A stretch of DNA of 64,000 nt from Nymphaea colorata (taxonomy: Eukaryota; Streptophyta; Magnoliopsida; Nymphaeales; Nymphaeaceae). The DNA lies in NCBI RefSeq assembly GCF_008831285.2, contig NC_045143.1, positions 24,246,302 to 24,310,301 on the forward strand, read 5' to 3'. The notes under the pieces are model-generated. The model made no database searches. It was not told the origin of the DNA and was given only the letters and a program-made list of their open reading frames with translations. The position numbers were made by a program, and so were the translations under genes. This document shows, piece by piece, positions 10,652 through 22,715 of the stretch (the first letter of the stretch is position 1; each line of letters begins with the position of its first letter).

Positions 10652-13600
10652 TGTTTCCATTTTCAAAATTTCTTTGGTTATTGAAGTGCTATAGAAAAAT
10701 GAGTTGTTTTGAGAATAAAAAAGAAAGGGACTCACCTGTTAGTACAAGAATCGACCATTCTTGACACTTTTATCGAGGGTAATCAAACCAAGAGCTACGT
10801 TTATTATTGATGTATTTCATTTTGACTTGAACATCTTTTTCATTCTACATGTAGTGTTATGTTTGAAAAAATGTTAAAGACTTGATATTTTAATATTTTG
10901 TTAAAGTTTTGAAGAATCTTTCGGTAGTGTAAAACATTTTGATTTAAAAATTTTGAATTGAGAAATCTTTATAAATATCATTTGAAAACATTTAAAGATC
11001 ATTTTTAGAAATAATTTTGGTCTTCTCTCAAAACTTTAAGTAGGTTTGAGGTTTTGCTCTAATTCTGTTACTATCGAATTAAAGCTTCATTTCATCTTGC
11101 TTAAATTCTTTTGTAGATGTGCTTGTGATCATAAGTGATATTAAGTGAGTGTGAATGCATGAATGCATTGATTCTATATGATTAAAAGAGAATAAAATAT
11201 TCCTACCATTACATTCAACTAAAAGCATTCATACCATGACATACATTTAAGTTTTTTGTTTTTATCATTATCATATATAAGAAGAAAAATTTTAAAAAAT
11301 GAATTGGGGTTATAGACCATCAAGCATGAACCCAATATTGAATCATTAATTGATTTTTGGTCTTAATAAAGTCGGTAAATAAAAAGATCTTGGAAGAAAA
11401 ATATGTTCAAAAAAGTAAAAAAAATAAAATACTCTCAAAAAAAGAAAGAGAAAAAGATAGAAAAAGATATACATATATGTGTACATACCATCACATATGT
11501 ACATATATGAAAGTTTGTAAAAATGATATTGATTTGAAGAAAAAGAGAGATTTTAAAGGAAAAGAGAAATATATATACATACGTATATGTATAAAAAATT
11601 TGTAGGGGAAGATATTCGTTTTGAAAAGAGGAATAAAAGATTCTAAGAAGATAAAATAGAGCACATATGTATATACATTCATGTATACATAAAAATTTGT
11701 AAAATAGAATGTTGAAACATAAGGAGAGAACGATGAAGGGAATCATCGTGTGCACATATATGTATATAACATGTATATACATATGTGTCTTCATGAGATT
11801 AAAAATCAAGAGATGACTTAAAATAACCGACTTCAAGTTTGATGTAGGCCGGAGGGGAGCTTGGACTCATGCAAGAGTCTAAGTTAAATCTTCAAAGCCA
11901 CATTAAAAATGTTTCTTTCAAAAATATTTTGGAAAACATGATTTCAAATATTTTTATATATGACCATAAAATGTAATGATTTTGTCTAATACAAGGGAAC
12001 ATCTTCCATCGTTCGGTATGGAAGAAAATTGAACAGCATAATAAGGTGCTTATTAGGGTTCCTAATCGGATATTTAGCAAGAAAACTAACACAAAATGAG
12101 ATGAAAATGCATATTAACATATACATATTCGTGAGAGTTTTCTTCAGGTTGGACAAGCCCCAACCTCAAAAATTAACACAATAATAAAGAAAAAATCTCA
12201 AACCACACTCTCATTCTCGCCATGCATTCACATATGAATAGAAAAGATTAAGCAACTATGCATTGATCATATCTTAAAACAAAATAATATTCAAAGAAAG
12301 AGAGAGAGCATGATTTAATCATAAAATGAAACATCATCTTATCTTCTCATACTCCCGGTGCACTCGAGCATAGCTTTTTGACTCTAAAATAGAGATTTGA
12401 GAGTTATCTCATATGGCCATGGGAAAATGAAGATGAGAGGAAATAAGAGAACTGAAATAAAGCAACATTCAAGAAAAGAACATGTCCAAATCATAAAATG
12501 AAATATCACTTCACCTTCTCATACTCCCAGTGAACTCAAAAATAGCTTCATGACTCTAAAAAGGCAATTTTAGAGCTATTTTGTATGACCATGGAGAAAT
12601 GAAAAAGATAGAAAACGAGGAAACCAAAATAAGGTTACATTCAAGAAAGAGAGAACATGTTTAAATCATAAAATGAAATATCATCTCATCTTCTCATGTT
12701 CACTGTGCACTCGAGCATAGCTTCTTGACTCTAAAATAAATATTTGAGAGCTATCTCCTATATCCATGGGGAGATGAAGAAGAGAGAAACAATGAAAAGA
12801 ATGGAGTGAGATGTTGATTACATACCTCTAAAGATAATGATTTGAGAGAAAAATGATTACCATTGCTTTGAATGATCCTAGATTCACCTTGAATGGAGCT
12901 CCAAGATGATGAAGAAGAGACCTCTAAGAAATCTTTCGTGTTTCCTTGAAGGGTTGTAACTTGATGGAGCTTGTTCCCAAAGTTGGAGAAGAATAAGAAG
13001 AATGAGAATGAAAGAAGAAGAGAGAAATGGAGGAAGAGAGCTAAAAACTCTAAGTCCTCAAGTGAGAATGCACTAGAGCTTCTCCAAGGGCCAGCTCATG
13101 CCCAAGAGTGAGGATAATGGGGGGTTTTATTGAGAGTTTTGGAGCCAAACTTCAAATTTCAATTTTTTTTTTGAATTTCACAACATTTTCATGCAAATTC
13201 CAAATAATTTTTCAATTTTTTTGAAAAAGAAATAAGTTTGAAATGAGCATGATTGGTCATTAGACCTGCAAATCTCTTTTTGAGGTGTAGGCAGGGCTAA
13301 TGTCCACTTAAAATGTTTAAAAATGCCCTCTAACTGTCGATATTGAAGAAAAATGGGGTCTGCACACTAGGCAGGCCCCAGAAGACACCTTGGCAGCACA
13401 TGCAAGCAGCAACGCACAAGCGTTACAGCCATCGCACATGCAATCATGCAATCGCTTGGTTGCACGTGCGTTGCATGCAACAACACGTCGCTCTGTCATG
13501 CGACACACAAAAACTCAATTTTTTTTATTTTTAAAATTTAAATAAAACCAAAATGAAATACAAATTGTTGTTTACATAGGAAATATATTTTTTATTTAAA

Positions 13601-13741
13601 ATATAAAGAAAATGTTTTTGTTAAAAATGGGTGGCAAACTCCATTTTGGGCTACTCCAAGCTCTTTTTGAATCCAGATTGGGTTTAGGATCCAAAGATTA
13701 AATTCGAATATAGTATTTTGAAAAAAATTGGGGTGATTACA
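10652..13741 (-). repeat. 3' LTR of the Tat element (3090 bp)
   Basis: On the plus strand it begins TGTTTCCATTTTC and ends GGGGTGATTACA, matching the right LTR throughout. It contains alternating ACATATATGT-type sequence (about 11460-11790), three ~174-bp tandem units (12309 to about 12810) and a GCATGC/CG-containing tract (13396-13508) next to the inner end. Open frames on either strand at 11357-11836, 11892-12092, 13317-13534 and 13592-13822 recur in degraded form in the other LTR and are not genes. Confidence 0.95.
12309..12810. repeat. Triplicated ~174-bp unit inside the 3' LTR
   Basis: Units begin CATGATTTAATCATAAAATG at 12309 and its variants at 12481 and 12656, giving spacings of 172 and 175 bp. 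Each has CTTCTCATACTCCCGGTGCACTC, a GACTCTAAAA block and CATGGGGAGATGAAGA. The same triplication is present in the other LTR at 24371, 24543 and 24719, so it predates this insertion. Confidence 0.85.
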
Positions 13742-13752
13742 GATGCCCATCT
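13742..13752 (-). promoter_or_regulatory. Polypurine-tract region of the Tat element
   Basis: On the minus strand the last bases before the 3' LTR read AAAGATGGGCATC directly followed by TGTAATCACC. A purine block followed by GGGCATC at the LTR border is a common Tat-lineage plus-strand priming arrangement. It is embedded in the hairpin at 13751-13791. Confidence 0.6.
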
Positions 13753-13791
13753 TTGTTACTAAGCCGGTGCTAGCCGTGCTTAGTGACAAAG
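13751..13791. repeat. 14-bp inverted repeat next to the polypurine tract
   Basis: CTTTGTTACTAAGC at 13751-13764 pairs with GCTTAGTGACAAAG at 13778-13791 (13 of 14 positions), with a 13-nt loop containing the smaller palindrome GGTGCTAGCC. It starts nine bases inside the internal region, touching the purine tract. Confidence 0.8.
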
Positions 13792-14371
13792 ATAAGCACT
13801 CAATATTTTTCAAACAAAACATATGCGGAGCGATGTTTTGGGCTTACTCGCTCACTTGAATGGATTGTTTGAGCTTAAATTGCAGGTTTAACACCTTACC
13901 AGCACAGGTTTGACAATGTTTAATTCAGGTTTAACCCCCCTGAAATGGGTTGCCTTGGCTTGCATTGTAGGTTTGACTCCTTCCCATGCCCTCTTATTAC
14001 AGGTTTTACTCTTTACCTGCATGGGTTTGCTCTCAAATCTTAATTGATAATAATAAAAAAAATGCTCTAATGTAATTGTTACGTGTTATGACTGGGAAGA
14101 ATCCACATTGAATGGTAGATTGGATGTGAAAACATAAATATTTTACATTGATTGGAAAGTGAATACAAGAGGACTAGACATAAAATTTCTTGAGGTGAAG
14201 GACATTAATAGGATTGACAAGTTTCATCCCATCAGCATCAATTAGTCAGTATGAATTATGGGGCAAGACTTCCTTAATAACATATGGGCCTTCCCAGTTT
14301 GGTGCCCACTTACCATGTGGTCGTCCTTTGAGGTATACCACCGATCGTAGGACCAAGTCATTCACTTTGAA
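13792..14371 (-). other. Non-coding 3' internal segment of the Tat element with CAGGTTT repeats
   Basis: Lies between integrase and the 3' LTR. The plus strand carries at least five scattered copies of a CAGGTTTRAC-like word between about 13880 and 14040, several followed by CCTTACC/TTACCTGC. No coding remnant is recognisable until the integrase C-terminus near 14372. Confidence 0.5.
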
Positions 14372-15300
14372 CTATCTCTCGATAACTGGCTTAGCAAACT
14401 GTCTAGCCACCCTTTGGCGATAAGCTTCAACGTGTTTAGCCGCTTTTAGCATCTTTTCATCTGGCAAATCAAGCTGCATTAGTCTTTTCTGTTGATATTG
14501 ATATAAAGGAAGCTCTATAAGAGAAGCGAACTTCAAAGGGGGTTTCAACACATTTAATGATAGAACCACTTCTATTCCATAGACTAGCTCTACTGGAGTC
14601 GCATTTGTGGGAGTTCTCATGGTGGTGCGATATGACCATAGAGCATTATGCATCTTTTCATGCCAATCTCTTCTGGTTTCTACAATCCTCTCCAAGATGC
14701 AGATCAAGATCTTTTTGGTATCCTCTGCTTGCCCATTGCCTTGCGGGTAATAAGGAGCTGAAAAATGATGCATGATATGACATTTGCTGCACAACTGCCT
14801 CATCTTTTCATTTTTGAAATGAGTCCCGTTGTTAGATACTATATTATGAGGGGCTCCAAATCTACAAGGAAGACTTTTGTGAATGAATGACACTACATGA
14901 CGTCCTTCCACAGTTCTGAGCGTGATGACTTCTACCCACTTTGTAAAATAGTTCATTGCAACAAGAAAATACTTATGGCCATTGGAAGCTGCAGGGATAT
15001 TGGTCCGACTACATCGAATACTCACATTGAAAATGGCCAAGGAGATGTCATAGAATGCAAGTGAGAGGCTGGTTCATGGATCACTAAAGTATGCAGTTGA
15101 CATTCCTTACATTTTTTGACGAATTGGTAACAATCTTTTTTTTCATAGTAGGCCAATAATATCCTGCTCAAATTATTTACTTGGAGAGGGTTTGGTAACT
15201 AACATGGCCCCCATAGTCTCCTCTATGTGACCTTTCGATGACTTCATTTGTCTCATCTTCATCAAGGTACCGAGAGTATTCAATACTAAATTTACGTCTG
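14372..15300 (-). pseudogene. Tat integrase, decayed (both catalytic Asp changed to Asn)
   Basis: An open frame at 14372-15040 carries most of the core: YFTKWVE preceded by AMN, IVSNNGTHF, YYPQGNGQAED, and the C-terminal tail with NATPVELVYG and ERVARQF-like residues. Upstream (15040-15200) the minus strand still reads YWPTMKKK and VKKCKECQLH, the end of the zinc-binding HHCC region, broken by frame changes. In functional relatives the core begins AMDYFTKW and VSDNGT; here both Asp codons read AAC (G to A), leaving only the Glu of NGQAED. Integration chemistry needs all three acidic residues, so the product would be inactive even if made. Confidence 0.85.
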
Positions 15301-15569
15301 TATAGCACTCATGCAAGAAAAAAGTACCTCACTGACATACGTTGAATTGCTTTTTGTTCATTTTTGGGCATTCCAGTTGGGAATTCTTTGCTTTCAATAT
15401 ACCTTTTGATGTTATGGTACCAGGTGTATTCCCCTCTTAGATATGATGAACATGTGTCATTTTTTCAAAAGCAGGATGTTCTAATCTTCCAATCTCAAAT
15501 GAACAAATTACTTCATTGGTTCGAAAGGTGATGGTGGATCCTAGGCTCGTGAGGCCATCTGTAATAGGG
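15301..15569 (-). other. Decayed linker between second RNase H and integrase
   Basis: No uninterrupted frame. It joins the aRNH at 15570-15905 to the integrase zinc-finger remnant and should be the linker of the pol polyprotein; stops and frame changes prevent residue-level reading. Confidence 0.4.
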
Positions 15570-15905
15570 TTACCTTCTCTTTTTATGTGAGCCAGTTGTA
15601 CTTCTTAAAAATGACAGATAAAGGAGGTAGCGATCTCTTGGTATGGCACCAACTTTTTTGTCTTTGACTTGCCATTCTCCATTCACTTGGTTTATGATAA
15701 GCTTAGAGTCGCCAAAAGCATGCACCTTTTTTACTTGAAAAGACAATAAATGACAAAGTCCTTGTATAAGGGATTCATATTCAACTATGTTATGGGTACA
15801 TGGAAAGTTGAGTTTCAAAGAGTACGAGATCATTTCATCTTCTAGAGTGATGAGTAAAATGCTTATACTCACTCCCATTACATTCATGGAGCCATCAAAG
15901 AACAT
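15570..15905 (-). pseudogene. Archaeal-type (second) RNase H of the Tat element
   Basis: The 111-codon frame begins MFFDGSMNVMGV and carries NIVEYESLIQGL, VHAFGDSKLIINQVNGEW. These correspond to the DG(S/A), (T/N)NxAEYE and GDSxLxxxQ catalytic blocks of the archaeal-type RNase H found after the ordinary RNase H in Tat-lineage elements. The first Asp, the Glu and the GDS Asp are present, so the fold and active site look intact in this piece, but frames before and after are broken. This domain is the strongest lineage marker of the element. Confidence 0.85.
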
Positions 15906-16020
15906 CTTCCATACCGGGATTGTTTCTAATTTTAGTACATGTTCATCCAGAAACTCGTCACTTAGTTTTGATCTACTTGTATTGGAGAAAGTCTGCTAAC
16001 TGATCCACAATTGCTTGTCA

Positions 16021-16440
16021 TTTTATTGACTTCTAGGACACATATTTGAGATTATATTACATCAGCAAAACTTGCTATTTGGCGATGCTTCTATTAAGGA
16101 ATGACTGTTCCCAGATGTACTTAAGATGATTTAGCTTGGAGAGTATATTGACCTCACAAGCTAACAAATAATGAATAAGCTTCTAACACATCCAAACCAA
16201 TGCTAGACACGTTTTTTCTATTGGAGAGTAATTTTTTTCGTACTGAGCAAAAGTTTTGCTAATGTAATAAATTGCATGCTCGATGTGGCTTCCTTCCTCG
16301 TATTGTGCCAAAAAAGCCACACGCTGACTCATTTACTATGATGTAACACAGAAATTGTATTCTCAACACTGAGGGTTTCAGAATTGGTGGATTTAGAAGG
16401 CATTTCTTGATCTTTTCAAATGACAGTTGGCATTCAAAAC
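16021..16440 (-). pseudogene. RNase H of the Tat reverse transcriptase, decayed
   Basis: No long open frame, but reading the minus strand gives AQYEEGSHIEHAIYYISKTF, QYEKNYSPIEKTCLALVW and, after an in-frame stop, HYLLACEVNIL. This is the typical Ty3/gypsy RNase H segment (AIYYLSKTF, Y..iEK..LALV) between RT and the second RNase H. Confidence 0.75.
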
Positions 16441-16543
16441 CTCATTCAAACTTAACGTCTTTCAGCAGTTGGTTGAATGGTTCGCATCTCATAGCTAAAT
16501 TAAAAATGAATCATTTCATGAACTTAAATCGCCCTTGCAAGCT

Positions 16544-17298
16544 TCATAACTCCTTGATATTGGTAGGTGGTGGCATATCAATGATTGCTTTTGATTTGGT
16601 AAGATCCATCTTGATCCCCCTCTTGCTAACCATGAAACCCAAAAGTTTACCCAATTCAACCCCAAGCACACATTTTTGAAGTTTCAAATGAAACTTGTAC
16701 TGTAAAAGTCTTTCGAATACCTTGGCGAGTGTTTCAATGTGGTCTTCTCTTGCCTTAGACTTAATCAATATGTCATCGATATATGCACCCATGATTTGGT
16801 GCATCTAGTCATGGAAGATAAAGGAAATGACTCTTTGATAAGTTGCTCCAGCATTTTTCAACCCAAACAACATCACTGTGTAATAGAAAGTACCGTAAGG
16901 TGTAGTAAAAGCGGTCTTAGAGTGATTTTTGACTGCTAATTTGATTTGGTTATATCCCGAATATCCATCCATAAAAGAGAACATCGCATGGCCTGCAGTA
17001 CTATCTACCAATAAGTCAATGTACTGACATGCACATCTTTGGGCATGGCCTTGTTCAGGTATCGAAAGTCAATGCATAACCCGACTTTGCCATTTTTCTT
17101 GGGGACAACCACAATGTTAGCCAACCATTTGGGGTAATCGATAGCACGAATGAATTTTGCCTTTAGTAGGTCCTCTAATCCTCCTTTTACAGGCCCTTCT
17201 AGTCGAGGATCAATCTTGCGCAACTTTTGCTTAACTGGCTTGCAAGTAGGATTTAAGGGCAAATGATGTTCAACCAACTGGGGGTCTAATGCTAGCAT
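16544..17298 (-). pseudogene. Tat reverse transcriptase, one stop and one frameshift
   Basis: Three consecutive pieces. 17298-17012 holds PVKQKLRKIDP, VVPKKNGKVGLCIDFRYLNK and PKDVH; 17011-16805 holds SFMDGYSGYNQI, FTTPYGTFYYTVMLFGLKN; 16804-16544 holds GAYIDDILIKS, KFHLKLQKC and LGFMVS. The catalytic YIDDI is intact. A TAG codon at 16807-16805 interrupts the frame just before the YIDD block, and a one-base shift near 17012-17035 separates the first two pieces. RT copies element RNA into DNA; here the damage is light compared with the integrase region. Confidence 0.9.
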
Positions 17299-18191
17299 AA
17301 CTTCATAGGTTCATGCAAAAGCTTCTTGGTTACTTATAAGAAAGTCCATCAATCTTTTCTTCTCGTCTACTGACAAACTGGTACCAATTTGAAGGATTTT
17401 AGGATTTTCGCTGGTTCCAATGTTAATCTCTTCAATTGGATCGTTAACAAAGGATGAGAGATGTTCTTATTTCTGAATCTGAGTGAATTCTGGTAATTCT
17501 GACCCGGGTAGTGTCATAGATTCCATTTCACCAGCTGCTTGTTTGACAAATGCTTTCTGTGGGAACTTTCGAGGAAAAAGAAGAAAATGAAACAGGTTGA
17601 GTTCTGACATCCTGTAAAGAAGAGGATAAAGGAAAGAATTGGACAAAATTAAGATTGACAACAAAAAATTACTTGCATTGCATATCAAAAAAAAGTTCTT
17701 AGTTCATAGAAGGGGTCCTCTCATGTGACCAGAAAAAAAGAAGTTTAAGATTACAAAATTCATGGGAGGATTTTAAACAAACGTGAATACTATCAACCTA
17801 CAAGATCTTCAAATTTCTTCATGATATCCCAGTCCTGTGGTGTTCATCTGACAAGGGATACTAATCGGCTATATGATGCCATCTTCGTTCTTCCCGAAGC
17901 CAGTGAATGGACGATAGCCACCTTTCAGAAGCAACTGAAATCTCTTAGGGTTTTTCATGAAATGAACATATAAGAGGTGTTTTTGATAACTCAGATGACT
18001 ACTTGAAACAATATAAGTGTTCCTGGATGATTCGCTATCTCCATGTTTTGCATCTATTGTTCTAAAGTTCTGTCCTTCGCTTTTCTTATATTGGGTAAAT
18101 CCACCAAATCAATTGGCCTAGAGAGCATTGGTTGCACCAACCTTTCGATCGGATCCTCAGCACGTACGGTGATGATTGATGGGCCAAAGTT
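17299..18191 (-). other. Protease-RT linker of the Tat element, decayed
   Basis: No domain recognisable. In Tat elements a variable linker separates the protease from RT, and this stretch occupies that place. The 73-codon frame at 17467-17688 has no known motif. Confidence 0.4.
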
Positions 18192-18650
18192 CTATTTGAA
18201 GCACTGATGAAGAGTGGATGGGATTCCACGTACTTGATGGATCCAATGTCGTCCCAAAAGTAAGTTATATGATGGTGGTACATCCACCACATGGAATATA
18301 ATGCAATGGCTTGTGTTTTCGATGATTATGTTCATGTCGATGGTACATTTGCTGTTCATGCCTCGGCTATCGTATCCGTACATCTTGATATCATTAGAGT
18401 GATATTTGTCTTCATGAAACCCCAAAGATTTGGCCGTGATATTAGAATAAATATTTGAGCCACTTCCTCCATCGATCAATACATGTGACACAATCATCCT
18501 ATTGACCTGGACGATGATATAAAGAACATCTACATGGTAATATCTCCATTTTGAAAGGTCATTTTCTGAAAAGGTAATTGACTGGTCTTTAGAGGCTCGA
18601 ATCCAATCACCTTCAACCATACGCTTTTTCAAGGGGAGGACCTCATCCAA
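18192..18650 (-). pseudogene. Tat aspartic protease (retropepsin-type) fragment
   Basis: A 152-codon frame. The active-site block reads HVLIDGGSGSNIYS, equivalent to the (D)NGS-type motif of Tat proteases, and the C-terminal part has VVDVPPSYNLLLGRHWIHQ and PSTLHQCFK, the family's YxxLLGRPWIH...STLHQxLK signature. The catalytic Asp is retained. It would process the gag-pol polyprotein. Confidence 0.85.
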
Positions 18651-18701
18651 GTAGCATGGATCTTCGTTCGAAGAGTCATATGATGATTCATCATCACCGC
18701 C

Positions 18702-20197
18702 TCATAGGATAAAAGTCTTTGGGATTATGAAACGTTTTTTGGATGAGCTTTCTGTCTTGCCGTTCATCATAACAATAAAATTCAGAGGTTTCTTACCTCG
18801 ATCTGTCATTATGACTTTGTGTGAACTGCTTCTATCACAAGGTCGGATGTGCTCCTGTGGATGATATGAGAGTGGAGTGCCTATGGTGATCATTGCTACT
18901 GCCGCCTTCCCGTGGTCAAGAAATGGATTCCTTAATACCTCAGGGATGCTATCATCACCAATCTTGAGATCCTTGTTGATGAAGTATTAGATAATACTTT
19001 TGAGTACAAAACAATCCTTATTGTCTTGACCAGGGGTACGATGAAACTTACATAGTTTTTCATTATCTCCTCCCATCATTTTCGGAGGCTCTGATACTTT
19101 TGGCAAGACGATAGTTCCTTTGGCAAGGAGGTACTGACTGAGAGGAGTGAATTTCAAGTCATAACCCCAACCTGGGTGTTTGTTTTTTGTTTCATCATTG
19201 CCTTTGGAAAACTGCGTGTTCTTCCTGTGATTGACTTCTTTATCCTGCTTATAATAGGTGTTGTTGTCCTTTCGAATGCCGACATTAGTTATGAAGTGTG
19301 TAGGCAACTCTGTCCTTCATCCTTTCTTTCCATCTTCTTTGTACTTAGGAGCAAATATTCCATCAAAACCACCATCAACAATTCCTTCCTCTATTGAATT
19401 TGTTTGTTCAATCAACTCGGCAAAAGTCTTGATCGTGGCATTGCAGTTAAGATTTTTCAAGGGTTGAGCAAGATTCTTACTGATGAGTGACAAAGCTTGT
19501 GTTTCAGAAATGCGCTCCGTCATCTTGTCGCATTGAATTCTCTATTTTTAGATGAATTCTCGAGCATTTTCTCATTGTTTTTGACGGAGACTGCAAATGG
19601 TACTGAGGGTTGGAGCCATGGGAGTATTTTGTTCAAATATTTCAACAAATATGTTAATTAATTTGTCAAATTCCATTAGTTCGACTGGGTTGATATTTTC
19701 TTTGTACCATTGTGCAGCGATAACTTCAAGACTTCTTGGAAAATAGCGAACAAAGCTATATTATTTGTGTGGATTTTGTAGCAATCACTGAAGAAGGTTG
19801 AAATATGAATGTGTGGGCAGGTGGTTTCATCATATTTGACGAACTCCTTGGGCAAGCCTTTCACGTCTTTGTCCCCTTCAATACCAAGGTAGTAATCCTC
19901 ACATGAGTATGAGCGTTTTCCTTTTTCCCTAAGTTCAAGATTATTTATTCTTTTCTTCATTTCATAAAACCTGCGCTTAGTTGGACTTTCATTGTTACTT
20001 GATTCGACTAATTCTAGCTTTATTTGTTTCTTTTTGCCCTTGATATCTTTTACTTTCTCTGCAGAACTCTCATTATCCGAGCTACTGCTGGTGATGTACT
20101 TCTTTGTCTTTTTTCCTTTTTTGGTAGGTTTTCTCTTTCTTTTGGGTTTCTCTTCCGAACTTTCAGTGGTGACAGGGCTAGGTGAGCTGCTTTTCAC
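18702..20197 (-). pseudogene. Tat gag region with zinc-knuckle remnant, frameshifted
   Basis: Read from 20197 downwards: a Ser/Lys-rich linker (KPKRKRKPTKKGKKTKKY), then a charged segment and FVKYDETTCPHIHISTFF. Near 19745 the frame shifts: beyond it the minus strand reads VIAAQWYKENINPVELMEF and FVEIFEQNTPMAP, the core gag helices. 19523-19317 continues with MTERISETQALSLISKNLAQ and IEEGIVDG. 19307-18987 carries the nucleocapsid end with FTPLSQYLLAKGTIVLP and CKFHRTPGQDNKDCFVLK, a zinc knuckle of C-x3-H type in which the usual GH is GQ. Gag packages element RNA; the reading frame is broken at least three times. Confidence 0.85.
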
Positions 20198-20759
20198 TAT
20201 AATTTCTTCTCTTCTTGCTTTTCTTTATTGTCTTCTTCTTCTTGAGAGGAAGCAGTTCAGGTTTTTCCTCCTTACTAGTTGCTGAATCTGAATCCAGAGG
20301 ATCTTCATCCCCATCTGTAAGGGAAGATTTGTTGTTTTTCTTCTTTCTCTTCTGTTTGGTAGCTTTTTGAATTTCTGATTATGGAGTAACAATCTGGGTC
20401 TTTTGTTCTTATTGTTTCCTTAGGAATCGCTTCATGAACAACCATAACATATGGCAGCCTTTTGGCTCCATTGCTGGGAAGCCGAGTGTTTCTAACATAG
20501 GCTCAGAAGATGAAGCCTCGTTGTAAGGAGCTTGCTTAACATGTGCTTTGGTCTCAACCATCTTGTTGGCTTTCAATTATTCACCTTGTGAGATAGGAAA
20601 ACGAAGAGTCATTGGAAGGAAATGATGACAAAATGAAGGTTCATATTGCATGAAGAGCTTTAAAAGTTACATCCAAAGAAAACACTAACAAAAATGACAC
20701 AAACTGAAGATGAAATAAGGAGTACAAAGTTGACAACATAAACTTTTAGGGAAGGATAG

Positions 20760-21700
20760 ATGATGGTTAGTTGGCATCCCACCACTCGGCATATTTCTTA
20801 TTGACCATTGGTATTGTGAACCAAGATTAGGATATCTGTGCCTTCAATTCTTCTCGAGCTACTGCAAACAATGTCGCCCATTGAGGAGAACTGAGGTTGA
20901 ATTCGGGAATAGCTCTGATTGGTGTATGCAAAAAAACCATCTTCTGTCTCTGAGAGAGTTGTCTCATGCATCTATCAGCACAATAATCAACTATGAAATA
21001 AGGGCCCAAGAGTGTGTACACCTATGATAATGGTGAGTGTATCAAGGCGGGCCCTGACGACGATCACAATAGTCCCAAATGATCTCATCTCCATCCAACT
21101 GCTCGATCAAATGGTGGTATTATTCTAAGATTGTCAATGCTCCATCAATGTTTCTGAATAGACTAGCTTGGTGTCCTGCGTGCTTGAGAAACCACAATTG
21201 CAAAGTATATGTGCATCCTTCTATTAAGTCGGTATCTCCAATGGTGAAGTAGGTGAGTCCTCGATAGAGAAAAGCCAAGGCTGTCATTTCTACTGACAAG
21301 TGTCGGGTCCTACTATGCCCCCATATCTAAAAAAGTTGGGCAATACGAACATCTAAGACGTCACTTCCATTGGTGAAAAGGGTCACTCCCACTGTGCAGA
21401 GCATCATACAATGTTTAATTCTTCTTATGACTTTTCGAGGTAAAGTAGAATGTTCAACATAGGCTTCGAATTCTTCATACAAGTTTTTCAAGTTGATGCT
21501 TTGGCTTTCATAACTTTCTACTAGGGGCCAAGTCTTTCGTTCAGTAAAGTAAGCTATAAGATCATTTGCATTAACTTTGGTCGGATTTGTGAGGAATTGT
21601 TTCTCTAATTGTTTATTTGGGTCATAAGTTGGGGTGGGGAGGTCTAGTATTTCAGCAAATTCATCTAATAACATTGTCATTTCTTTCCATAGAAACCAAA
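20760..21700 (-). pseudogene. Tat ORF1/gag N-terminal domain, plant-mobile-domain-like, decayed
   Basis: The frame at 21680-21327 starts MTMLLDEFAEILDLPTPTYD, like the LEDFxxILGLP start of the plant-mobile-domain-like region that Tat elements carry ahead of gag. Further on, outside an open frame (about 21300-21160), the minus strand reads ALAFLYRGLTYFTIGD and GCTYTLQLWFLKHAG, matching the family's L(Y)RGL...GC...LQxWxxxH block. 21021-20827 continues with QKMVFLHTPIRAIPEF and SSPQWATLF. Stops separate the pieces. The domain's role in the element is unknown to me. Confidence 0.7.
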
Positions 21701-22715
21701 AAAAGGAGGTCCTTGGGTTCTATCGCTCTACATGCATCAAATTTCCATCCCCTGTTTGCATTCCTCCAGCTGCCACTGTCTCTAGCCCACATTCTTCAAA
21801 GTAGGAAGGAAACATCCGAGAGAAGGTGGAATGTCAAGAGCAATATCATTCGAGAGCCAAAGGTTTAGAGATGTAAGTAGACCGTTCAGGTCCTTCCCCG
21901 AAGAGGATGTGATCATAAGGGAAAGTGACACCATATTGGAAAGAATACATCTTGAATGATGACTCTGAAGGGTAGAGATTAAATTAGTGAAAAAGTTTGA
22001 CTAGGTTGACAAAGACAATATGGAGTAGAGGTATATAACGAGGTTATAAAACATCACATAAGATTTTATGCACATCCATATGTCATTTGAAATAATTTTG
22101 GACAAAATGGATAAAGGGACATAATTGAAATAATTTTTGTGCCACGATAATCTAATGTCAAGTTATGCTTATATATTTTAGCCAAATGACTTAGTACTAG
22201 CATAGATTCATCCTTTGGCAACTAAGTGTAGGGTTCATCAACTTTTTCTTGATCACTCGATATACCACAAATTACCACTCATGGTCCTAACAAGGGGGCA
22301 TTGCCACCCAAGGTGTGGTCCAGTTGTAAGGCTTAGTCTTGTGCTACCCTGTAAAACCAAATTCGGCAACATGATGACCGAGACAAATAGGTATGAAGAA
22401 TTTTGAAATATGCAAAATCAGTTGTCTCTAATGCAATGTTAAGTAAGATGATGACTAAAATAAAGGAAGAACAAACATTGTTTTCAAGCAACTCTTAACT
22501 TGAGGAGAGTTATATTTGATACTAGATCTAAGTGAACATGATTGATCCTCTTCACTTAGTCTTATATGCAAGAAAGCAAGCACAATCATCAGACAATGTA
22601 ATGAAATGCCGATGGGGTGAAGCCCAAAGTAGGGGACATGCTTTATCATTAGCAATATGTGAGATGTGTAAGTTTGTGAAAATGCATCAATGATAATCCT
22701 AGCCAAATGATGACA
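21701..22715 (-). other. 5' leader of the Tat element
   Basis: About 1 kb between primer site and the first coding remnant on the minus strand. No gene recognised; open frames at 22215-22406 and 22455-22829 do not resemble proteins. Its beginning (GGGACCTGTCATCATTTGG on the minus strand) is similar to the leaders after the two older LTRs at 42464 and 48463. Confidence 0.55.

Noticed and set aside
11435-11836. 133-codon minus-strand frame rich in Tyr, Ile and Phe
   Set aside because: It lies in the alternating ATATAC sequence of the LTR; the other LTR has a broken counterpart at 23434-23920. No domain.
14557-14775. 72-codon plus-strand frame
   Set aside because: Antisense to the integrase core of the Tat element.
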